Assembly (NCBI GenBank): GCA_021847165.1
Contig: JAJZUH010000115.1
Coordinates: 1 to 6,511, forward strand
Length of the DNA stretch: 6,511 nt
Reading direction: 5' to 3'
Origin: Pseudomonadota bacterium
Lineage (GTDB): Bacteria; Pseudomonadota; Gammaproteobacteria; Burkholderiales; Gallionellaceae
Under the pieces are notes generated by a model. That model saw nothing but the letters and a program-made list of their open reading frames with translations. It searched no databases and was not told where the DNA came from. Numbering within the stretch: position 1 is the first letter of the stretch; every line of letters begins with the position of its first letter. Positions 1 to 6,511 of the stretch are shown in pieces. A program made the translations under genes and the position numbers.

Positions 1-1088
1 GTCGCGGCACGGCCCCATTCGCCGCCTTCATCGTCCGATTTGTTGAGCACGTCCAGGTTGTCGTCCAGCGCGCCCATCCAGGGCGACATCTTCTCTTCCT
101 CGGTGCCCGGCAGGAAGCCGATGTCCTCGCCCACCGGCACGGTGACGCGGGTCATGATGATCTCGGAATAGAGCTTGTGTTCCAGCGTCTGCATCAGGCC
201 CGCCGCCAGCGTGAGCAGGGTCTTGCCGGTGCCGGCCTGGCCCAGCAGCGTGACGAAGTCGATCTCGGGGTTCATCAGCAAGTTGAGCACGAAGTTCTGT
301 TCGCGATTGCGCGCGGTGATGCCCCAGATGGCGTTCTTGCTGTGCGTATAGTCGGTCAGGGTGCGCAGCGTTGCCGTGTTGTTGTCCTGGGCCGCCACCA
401 CGGCGAAGAACGGGTTGCTGGGATCGTCCTGGAACACGAACTCGTTCACCAGCAGGTCGCGGCAATCCGGCCCCTTGATGTTGTAGAAGGTATGCCCGCC
501 CTGCGTGCCGGATACCATGTCCTTGCCGTTCTTCTCCCAGAAGTCCGGGTGCAGCTCGCGCACGCCGGTGTAGAGCAGGTCGGTGTCTTCCAGCACCTTG
601 TCGTTGAAATAGTCCTGCGCCGACAGGCCGAGAGCACGCGCCTTGATGCGCATGTTGATGTCTTTGGACACCAGCGCGACCTGGCGCTTCGGGAACAGCT
701 TGTGCAGGTAGGCGACCACGCCGAGGATCGCGTTGTCGGCTTTGCCGTTGGCCAGGTTCTCCGGCAACTGGCTGGAGATGAACTCGGTCTGCAGGAACAG
801 GCGCCCGGTCGCGTTCATGTTGCCCAGGGCATCCAGGCGGACGCCTTCCTCGATGTGCGCTTCGCTTTCGCTGATCAGGTTGTCGATGAAGCGGCTGGCC
901 TGGCGAGCGTTGCGGGCGACCTCGGTCATGCCCTTCTTGTTGTTGTCCAGTTCTTCCAGTACGAACATCGGCAGGTAGACATCGTGCTCCTCGAAGCGGA
1001 ACAGGCTGGTCGGGTCGTGCATCAGCACGTTGGTGTCCAGCACGAAGAGTTTGGTGTCCCTGTCCGTTGTTGCTTTACGTGCGTTCAT
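1..1088 (-). CDS. PIN-PhoH family ATPase (PhoH2/YlaK type), C-terminus cut by window edge
   Basis: A predicted cytoplasmic protein joining an N-terminal PIN ribonuclease-like domain to a PhoH P-loop ATPase domain. Family members such as mycobacterial PhoH2 are ATP-dependent RNA-unwinding ribonucleases. The 362 residues visible include the PIN acidic residues: D18 in the LDTNVLMHD motif, E46 in VLEELDNN, D118 in GKADNAIL and D143 in SKDIN. The Walker A motif GQAGTGKT is at residues 283-290, followed by the PhoH-typical TRVTVPVGEDIGFLPG stretch. Walker B and the C-terminus lie beyond base 1. The start is ATG at 1088-1086, with an AAAGGA ribosome binding site that overlaps the TAA stop of the peroxiredoxin gene 8 nt upstream, so the two are probably co-transcribed and translationally coupled. 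It is not the PIN-less PhoH/YbeZ of the ybeY operon. Family assignment is secure; the RNA substrate is unknown. Confidence 0.94.
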   Translation of the reverse strand, partial: MNARKATTDRDTKLFVLDTNVLMHDPTSLFRFEEHDVYLPMFVLEELDNNKKGMTEVARNARQASRFIDNLISESEAHIEEGVRLDALGNMNATGRLFLQTEFISSQLPENLANGKADNAILGVVAYLHKLFPKRQVALVSKDINMRIKARALGLSAQDYFNDKVLEDTDLLYTGVRELHPDFWEKNGKDMVSGTQGGHTFYNIKGPDCRDLLVNEFVFQDDPSNPFFAVVAAQDNNTATLRTLTDYTHSKNAIWGITARNREQNFVLNLLMNPEIDFVTLLGQAGTGKTLLTLAAGLMQTLEHKLYSEIIMTRVTVPVGEDIGFLPGTEEEKMSPWMGALDDNLDVLNKSDDEGGEWGRAA

Positions 1089-1099
1089 GTCGTCCTTTA
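1089..1099 (-). promoter_or_regulatory. Ribosome binding site of phoH-like gene overlapping upstream stop codon
   Basis: On the minus strand the peroxiredoxin stop TAA (1099-1097) runs directly into AGGACGAC and then the PhoH ATG. The AAAGGA element uses the last bases of the stop codon. This arrangement favours ribosomes moving straight from one gene to the next, and it fixes the PhoH start. Confidence 0.6.
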
Positions 1100-1552
1100 C
1101 AGAGTTTGAACAAAAGTGAGAACTTCCCGGGCGTGGCCGTCTGCCTTGAGTCCGCGCCATTCCTTGCGGATGCTGCCGTGCTGGTCGAGCACGAAGGTGC
1201 TGCGTTCGATGCCGCGCACTTGTTTGCCGTACATCATCTTCTGCTTCATCACGCCGAACAGATTGCATACCGTCTCGTCCGCATCGGAGAGCAGCGCGAA
1301 CGGCAGGGTGAATTTTGCCTTGAAGTTCTCATGCGATTTGATGCTGTCGCGCGAGATACCGACGATCTCGCATCCCGCTTTCAGGTACTCTGGATACAGG
1401 TCGCGAAACTGCTGCGCCTCGGTGGTGCAACCGGGCGTGCTGTCCTTGGGGTAGAAATAGACCACCAGGGATCTGCTGTGTATCGGGTAGAGCTTGAAAT
1501 CGACACCGCCGGTGGCGGGCAGGGTGAAATCGGCTACAGCTTGTTTTGGCAT
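1097..1552 (-). CDS. bcp: Peroxiredoxin, Bcp/PrxQ type, lacking the usual resolving cysteines
   Basis: A cytoplasmic thiol peroxidase that reduces hydrogen peroxide and organic hydroperoxides, 151 residues, normal for Bcp/PrxQ. Numbering is from the ATG at 1552. The peroxidatic Cys42 sits in the classic TPGCTTE motif, and the late GKQVRGIERSTFVLD segment is typical of the family. The resolving Cys five residues after the peroxidatic one (E. coli Bcp type) is Gln47. The alternative one 36 residues after it (Xylella type, in SHxNFC) is Lys78. The remaining cysteines are Cys61 and Cys96; the latter matches a non-resolving Cys in E. coli Bcp. The enzyme may therefore work as a 1-Cys type. ATG 1552 is preferred over the TTG just before it because GGAG (1562-1559) is well spaced only for the ATG. 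It lies downstream of the hemolysin III gene (68 nt) and 8 nt ahead of the PhoH gene. Confidence 0.93.
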   Translation of the reverse strand: MPKQAVADFTLPATGGVDFKLYPIHSRSLVVYFYPKDSTPGCTTEAQQFRDLYPEYLKAGCEIVGISRDSIKSHENFKAKFTLPFALLSDADETVCNLFGVMKQKMMYGKQVRGIERSTFVLDQHGSIRKEWRGLKADGHAREVLTFVQTL

Positions 1553-1575
1553 CAAAGACTCCGGTAACTGTCGCC

Positions 1576-1604
1576 ATTGTTGTCAAAATCGCCCGCCAAG
1601 GCAA
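1576..1604 (-). promoter_or_regulatory. Candidate sigma70 promoter for peroxiredoxin-phoH
   Basis: Minus strand TTGCCT (1604-1599), a 17 bp spacer and AACAAT (1581-1576) match the sigma70 consensus at 4/6 and 4/6. Predicted transcription would begin near 1569, leaving a short leader that contains the GGAG ribosome binding site. It would allow the peroxiredoxin and PhoH genes to be expressed apart from the hemolysin III gene. Moderate to weak match, no experimental support. Confidence 0.3.
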
Positions 1605-1620
1605 GCGCAAATTTCTGCGC

Positions 1621-1621
<1 letters not shown>
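1604..1621 (-). other. Small inverted repeat at the 3' end of the hemolysin III gene
   Basis: AGCGCA (1604-1609) and TGCGCT (1616-1621) form a 6 bp stem with a 6 nt loop that begins at the last base of the hemolysin III stop codon. No T-tract follows on the minus strand, so it is not a convincing intrinsic terminator. It could serve as a 3' mRNA stabilising hairpin, or be chance. Confidence 0.3.
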
Positions 1622-3374
<1,753 letters not shown>

Positions 3375-3406
3375 GATAGTCCAATAACAATAGCGCTTTT
3401 CCCCCG

Positions 3407-3437
3407 CTGTCCAGGCCGGCTGCAGGGGAGAGGACAG
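3407..3437 (+). other. Possible leader hairpin touching the acetyltransferase ribosome binding site
   Basis: CTGTCC (3407-3412) and GGACAG (3432-3437) are perfect 6 bp inverted repeats with a 19 nt loop. The right arm shares its last AG with the AGGAG (3436-3440) of the downstream gene. C5 (3401-3405) and G4 (3425-3428) give a competing pairing. No T-run follows, so it is not an intrinsic terminator; it may simply be chance. Confidence 0.25.
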
Positions 3438-3440
3438 GAG
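3436..3440 (+). promoter_or_regulatory. Strong ribosome binding site (AGGAG) of the GNAT gene
   Basis: AGGAG lies seven bases before ATG 3448 and fixes that start. It is the clearest Shine-Dalgarno in the window and contrasts with the absent ones before tadA and the lipoprotein gene. Confidence 0.7.
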
Positions 3441-3447
3441 CTGAGTC

Positions 3448-3885
3448 ATGAGTGCACCTTTCACAGTCAGCCTGGTGTGCTGGCACGATGGCGAACCGTT
3501 GCTGCGTGCCATCCGCGAGGCGGTGTTCATCCGCGAGCAGAACGTACCGGCAGAACTGGAGTGGGACGGCAAGGACGACGCCTGCCGCCACGCCCTGGCG
3601 CTGAGCCTGAACGGCGACGCCATCGGCTGCGGCCGCATGCAGCCGAACGGCCACATCGGCCGCGTGGCGGTGCTGCCGCAATGGCGCAAGCAGAAGGTGG
3701 GTACGGCGATCATCGAGGCCTTGCTCGACGAAGCGCGTTCGCGTGGTTACAAGCAGGTGGATGTCGACGCGCAGATCCACGCCATCCCTTTCTACCAGAA
3801 TTTCGGTTTCGTCGAGCATGGCAAGGAGTTCCTGGATGCCGGGATGCCGCACAAGAAGATGAAGCTGAAGTTACTTCCCCGCTAG
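3448..3885 (+). CDS. GNAT family N-acetyltransferase (ElaA/YjcF-like)
   Basis: A predicted cytoplasmic acetyl-CoA-dependent N-acetyltransferase of 145 residues, the usual length for a stand-alone GNAT domain. The N-terminal AVFIREQNVPAELEWDGKDD stretch (25-44) resembles the ElaA/YjcF subgroup. GRVAVLPQWRKQKVGTAI (71-88) forms beta 4 and the pyrophosphate-binding loop, in a somewhat relaxed form of the R/Q-x-x-G-x-G/A pattern. The IPFYQNFGF motif near residue 113-121 carries the usual general-acid tyrosine region. The substrate cannot be told from sequence. ATG 3448 is well supported by AGGAG seven bases upstream. It follows the YkuD gene by 73 nt on the same strand, so it may belong to the tadA transcription unit. 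Its last 15 bp overlap the opposing permease gene. Confidence 0.92.
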   Translation: MSAPFTVSLVCWHDGEPLLRAIREAVFIREQNVPAELEWDGKDDACRHALALSLNGDAIGCGRMQPNGHIGRVAVLPQWRKQKVGTAIIEALLDEARSRGYKQVDVDAQIHAIPFYQNFGFVEHGKEFLDAGMPHKKMKLKLLPR

Positions 3886-4539
3886 ATATTCCTCATCGCT
3901 GAAATTCATCACCGCCTGCGGCTGGAACACCGTGAAGGCGGTGATCAGCATGCCTGTGGTAAACGCCTCCGTGATCATGATGATGGGGGTGGCGACGAGG
4001 TAATGGTACTGGATCTGCGCCCAGGTATAGCGGCTCAGCAGCAACAGCAGCAGGGTGGTGGCGAGCACATTCAGCACGATGGACAGGGCGCCGCAAAAGA
4101 AACCGTTCCACAGCACGAACAGGAACAGGTTTTTGGGCAGGCGGCGCTTGCTCAGGCGCAGCAGCCAGTCGCCGAACAGCACGGGCAGGGCGATCATCAG
4201 CAGGCCATTGAGGCCGAACGAGAGGAACCCCAGGTCGGCGCGCAGCCAGGTGGCGAGCATCACCAGCGTGATGGCGACGCCGGCGATCGGCCAGCCGAAC
4301 ATCAGCATGAACAGGGTCGAGCCGAGGATGTGGAAATTGAAGCCGGGGCGGAAGCCGGCATTGAGCTGCCATAACATGAATGCGCCGAACAGCAGGGCGA
4401 CCAGCGCGTTGACCATGACGCCGTTGTCGAGCAAGGTGCGCCAGGGGGCCTGGCGCACGGCGCGATAGAGGAAGAATCCGAACACGAAATTAGCCAACCA
4501 CAACCAGTCGCCCGGAAAGAGTTGGGCGGGCAGGTTCAC
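3871..4539 (-). CDS. CbiM-like energy-coupling-factor ABC transporter permease (S-component type)
   Basis: An integral inner-membrane protein of 222 residues with about six hydrophobic segments, related to the CbiM/NikM substrate-binding components of nickel/cobalt ECF transporters. Recognisable marks are FNFHILGSTLFMLMFGWP (67-84), with His70 matching the conserved HLxG histidine, and IMITEAFTTGMLIT (187-200), with Glu191 in the last helix. It lacks the CbiM N-terminal MHIPDG motif, whose amino group and His2 bind metal; here the start is (M)NLPAQLFPGDW. The substrate is therefore unclear. No CbiN, CbiQ or ATPase gene is in view. The start is GTG 4539-4537, overlapping the TGA stop of ygfZ (GTGA), which argues for translational coupling. 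The gene ends tail-to-tail inside the acetyltransferase gene. Family call good, transported metal or molecule unknown. Confidence 0.85.
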   Translation of the reverse strand: MNLPAQLFPGDWLWLANFVFGFFLYRAVRQAPWRTLLDNGVMVNALVALLFGAFMLWQLNAGFRPGFNFHILGSTLFMLMFGWPIAGVAITLVMLATWLRADLGFLSFGLNGLLMIALPVLFGDWLLRLSKRRLPKNLFLFVLWNGFFCGALSIVLNVLATTLLLLLLSRYTWAQIQYHYLVATPIIMITEAFTTGMLITAFTVFQPQAVMNFSDEEYLAGK

Positions 4540-5597
4540 GGCAGCGGGTAGGGCAGCGGCTGGAACTGCAGTCGCGCGCCGGTGAGCGAGCCCAGATGGA
4601 CCGGGAAGGCATCGTGGCTGGCGATCTGGATCACCGCCAGCAGGTCATGGCCGCCGCCGGGGGCGGCCTGCGCGTTCACGACCATGCCGCAGGACTGGCC
4701 TTCCATCTCCATGCTGAACAATTCATCGCCAGCCTGCGGGCTGGTTTCGCTGAAGACATGCGCCAGGTACATGCGGCGCTTGTTCTTGCCCAGATATTGC
4801 ATGCGCGCCACGATCTCCTGGCCGGGGTAGCAGCCTTTCTTGAAATTCACCGCACCGATGAGGTCGAGGTTGGCCATCTGCGGCACAAACTGTTCCTGCG
4901 TCTGCGGCAGGATGACCGGAATGCCCGCGCGGATGTCGAGCCAGTCCCAGCAGGGGGAGCCGGCTGGTGTGGCGCCTTTGGCCAGATTACGCCATAAGGC
5001 GGGAGCATGTTGCGGTGCAGTATTGATTTGGAAACGGTTGTCACTCAGGCGAACAACAGTGAAATAAGGATATGTCCCGGTGCCACCTTGATGCGACACA
5101 CCTTCTACATCGAGGAGACCTTTCGGTAGAGTCGTGGCGACATGTTCTTTGAGCAATTTGGCGCCATTACTGCCGGAGATACCGAAAGAAACCAGCTCGT
5201 CACTAACATTCTCAATCTTTACTTTGGAACGCAAGACATACATCGAGAGTTTCTTCTGGATGGGGGCCAGCAATTCGCGCGGCAGTTGCAGGAAATACTC
5301 GGCGCCGCTTCGCCAGATCAGGAAAGTCGCCAGCGCGCGGCCTTTCGCCGTATTGAAGCTGCTGTACTGGGCCTGCTGCGGCGACAGCGCCTTCACGTCG
5401 CTGCTGAGCAGGTTGTGCAGGAAGCCTTGCGCTTCTTCGCCATAGACCTTGATGACCCCGAACTGCGACAGATCGCACAGCACGGTGCCATCGCGTGTCG
5501 CCACGCGTTCCGCCGGGGCGTCGCCGAAATGCTGCACTACGCCATCGCGTATCTGCGCGCCTTGCGTCGTCAGGAATGTCTGCCATTCTTGGTTCAT
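4536..5597 (-). CDS. ygfZ: YgfZ, folate-binding Fe-S cluster assembly/repair protein (GcvT-like)
   Basis: A cytoplasmic protein of the YgfZ/IBA57 family. It helps assemble or maintain certain [4Fe-4S] enzymes such as MiaB in a folate-dependent way, and so influences tRNA thiomethylation. It has 353 residues, against about 326 in E. coli. The diagnostic K-G-C-Y-x-G-Q-E motif (KKGCYPGQEIVARMQYLG) is intact, with the functional cysteine at residue 256. An early GcvT-fold segment (LCDLSQFGVIKVYG, 40-53, then FLHNLLSSDVK) and the WDWLDIRAGIPVI stretch before the motif are also typical. The start ATG 5597 has GGAA about six bases upstream. The central part (roughly residues 105-185) is clearly less GC-rich than its surroundings. 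The gene overlaps the CbiM-like permease by 4 nt and diverges from the lipoprotein gene. It is not gcvT, because it lacks the glycine-cleavage context and is matched by the YgfZ signature. Confidence 0.94.
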   Translation of the reverse strand: MNQEWQTFLTTQGAQIRDGVVQHFGDAPAERVATRDGTVLCDLSQFGVIKVYGEEAQGFLHNLLSSDVKALSPQQAQYSSFNTAKGRALATFLIWRSGAEYFLQLPRELLAPIQKKLSMYVLRSKVKIENVSDELVSFGISGSNGAKLLKEHVATTLPKGLLDVEGVSHQGGTGTYPYFTVVRLSDNRFQINTAPQHAPALWRNLAKGATPAGSPCWDWLDIRAGIPVILPQTQEQFVPQMANLDLIGAVNFKKGCYPGQEIVARMQYLGKNKRRMYLAHVFSETSPQAGDELFSMEMEGQSCGMVVNAQAAPGGGHDLLAVIQIASHDAFPVHLGSLTGARLQFQPLPYPLP

Positions 5598-5633
5598 TGT
5601 GATTTCCGGAAGTTGACGTTGAATACCGGTGCA

Positions 5634-5639
5634 ATCTTA
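5634..5639 (-). promoter_or_regulatory. ygfZ: Candidate -10 box for ygfZ
   Basis: TAAGAT (5639-5634, minus strand; 5/6 match to TATAAT) lies about 36 bp before the ygfZ ATG. A -35 with an 18 bp spacer would be the weak TAGCCG (5663-5658, 3/6), which overlaps the -10-like box of the opposing lipoprotein gene. Confidence 0.35.
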
Positions 5640-5661
5640 CCGCGAAGCGCCGCCTTTCGGC

Positions 5662-5667
5662 TAAACT
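5662..5667 (+). promoter_or_regulatory. Candidate -10 box for the lipoprotein gene
   Basis: TAAACT (4/6 match) ends eight bases before ATG 5676, so transcription would begin within one or two bases of the start codon. The best -35 candidate, TTACCG (5637-5642), is 19 bp away and overlaps the ygfZ -10 box on the other strand. No Shine-Dalgarno is present between the box and the ATG. Confidence 0.35.
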
Positions 5668-5675
5668 CTTGCGCC

Positions 5676-6511
5676 ATGAAATCCCTGTATTCCGCCTTGC
5701 TGTGTCTGCTGCTCGCCGCGTGCGATGGCGGCCTGTGGAACAACCCTTATCCGGCTGCGGACGACGGCAAATCCATCCTGTACACGGCATTCACCGAACG
5801 CCCCAAGCACCTCGACCCGGCGCAGGCCTACAGCGAGAACGAATACGAGTTCCTGGCGCTCATCTATGCGCCGCCGCTGCAATACCACTACCTGAAGCGC
5901 CCCTACCAGCTGGTGCCGCTCGCGGCCAGCGAGATGCCCGGGGTCACCTATCTGGACAGGATGCATCGCCGCCTGCCGGATAAGGCGGACGCAAGTCGCA
6001 TTGCCTACAGCGTGTACGAGATACACATCAAACCGAACATGCGCTACCAGCCGCACCCGGCTTTCGCGCCGGAGAATTTCGCTCTCAAGGCCGGCGACAT
6101 GAGCGGTATCCGCACGCTGACCGACTTCGCCAGGACCGGCACGCGCACGGTGACGGCAGCAGACTATGCCTACCAGATCAAGCGTCTGGTGCATCCGCAA
6201 TTGCACACGCCGATTGCCGGGGTGATGAGCGAATACATCGTCGGGCTCAAGGAATATGCCGCCACGCTGCAGGCCGCCGCCAAGGCGCATCCCGATGCGT
6301 TCCTCGACCTGAACCAGTATCCGCTGGCGGGCGTGGACGTGGTGAATGACACCACCTACCGCATCACCATCAACGGCAAATATCCGCAGTTCGCCTACTG
6401 GCTGGCGATGCCGTTCTTCGCGCCGATGCCGCAGGAAGTGGAGCGCTTCTATGCGCTGGACGGGATGCGCGAACGCAACCTGTCGCTGGACTGGTGGCCG
6501 GTGGGCAGCGG
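5676..6511 (+). CDS. ABC transporter solute-binding lipoprotein (SBP family 5, peptide type), C-terminus cut by window edge
   Basis: The N-terminal 278 residues of a predicted lipid-anchored binding protein for a peptide/oligopeptide-type ABC importer. Residues 1-16 form a short lipoprotein signal peptide with lipobox LAAC, and Cys16 is the lipidated residue. Asp17 at the +2 position would, by the E. coli Lol rule, keep it in the inner membrane facing the periplasm. Family 5 features follow: the ILYTAFTERPKHLDPAQAYS segment (34-53), a TAADYAYQIKRLVHP stretch typical of the domain, and LSLDWWPVGSG at the end of the window, which matches the conserved NPVGTGPY region. Insertions before this point suggest a large protein, probably well over 600 residues. 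The ligand cannot be assigned. The start ATG 5676 places the signal peptide correctly; no Shine-Dalgarno precedes it. Permease genes, if any, would lie to the right. Confidence 0.9.
   Translation, partial: MKSLYSALLCLLLAACDGGLWNNPYPAADDGKSILYTAFTERPKHLDPAQAYSENEYEFLALIYAPPLQYHYLKRPYQLVPLAASEMPGVTYLDRMHRRLPDKADASRIAYSVYEIHIKPNMRYQPHPAFAPENFALKAGDMSGIRTLTDFARTGTRTVTAADYAYQIKRLVHPQLHTPIAGVMSEYIVGLKEYAATLQAAAKAHPDAFLDLNQYPLAGVDVVNDTTYRITINGKYPQFAYWLAMPFFAPMPQEVERFYALDGMRERNLSLDWWPVGS

Noticed and set aside
177..1109. Long plus-strand open frame (310 codons) opposite the PhoH gene
   Set aside because: It is antisense to a clear PIN-PhoH protein. Its translation is Val/Gln/His-rich with no recognisable domain, as expected from high-GC antisense frames.
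3391..3404. AGCGCT followed by TTTT as a terminator after the YkuD gene
   Set aside because: The 6 bp palindrome has no loop, so it cannot form a terminator hairpin, and the T-run is only four bases.
5661..6290. Minus-strand frame of 209 codons opposite the lipoprotein gene
   Set aside because: The plus-strand frame has a signal peptide, lipobox and family 5 motifs, while this one has none and is a shadow.

Overview
The window is about 60% GC, densely coded, and reads as an ordinary chromosomal stretch of a Gram-negative bacterium. The protein families and their wording (PIN-PhoH ATPase, Bcp-type peroxiredoxin, TadA, small YkuD protein, YgfZ, large family 5 lipoprotein) fit a betaproteobacterium best, possibly of the Nitrosomonadales/Gallionellaceae type. 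That placement is inferred from protein character only. I see no rRNA, tRNA, CRISPR array, insertion sequence or phage gene.

Layout. Block 1 (1-2301, minus strand, read right to left) holds a hemolysin III/PAQR-type membrane protein, a Bcp/PrxQ peroxiredoxin and a PIN-PhoH ATPase that runs off the left edge. Only 8 nt separate the last two. Block 2 (2386-3885, plus strand) holds the tRNA adenosine deaminase tadA, an L,D-transpeptidase-fold (YkuD) protein joined to it by an ATGA overlap, and a GNAT acetyltransferase with a strong ribosome binding site. Block 3 (3871-5597, minus strand) holds ygfZ followed by a CbiM-like energy-coupling-factor permease joined by a GTGA overlap. The permease ends tail-to-tail inside the last 15 bp of the acetyltransferase gene. 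Block 4 (5676 to the right edge, plus strand) is the first part of a lipoprotein solute-binding component of a peptide-type ABC transporter.

Blocks 1 and 2 diverge from the 2302-2385 gap, and blocks 3 and 4 from the 5598-5675 gap. Both gaps hold candidate sigma70 promoters in both directions. tadA and the lipoprotein gene lack a Shine-Dalgarno sequence, and each has a -10-like hexamer ending 6 to 8 bp before its ATG, so both may be read as leaderless messages.

Functionally the window mixes housekeeping (tRNA wobble editing by TadA, Fe-S enzyme maintenance by YgfZ), peroxide defence (peroxiredoxin), RNA metabolism (PhoH), envelope and transport functions. I found no convincing undescribed multi-gene system. 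The more interesting points are residue-level departures in known families (a PrxQ without either usual resolving cysteine, a PAQR protein with Glu for the conserved Asp, a YkuD protein with SRGC for SHGC, a CbiM-like permease without the metal-binding N-terminus) and the compact divergent promoters. No stretch over 300 bases lacks a gene; the largest gaps are 68 to 84 bp.
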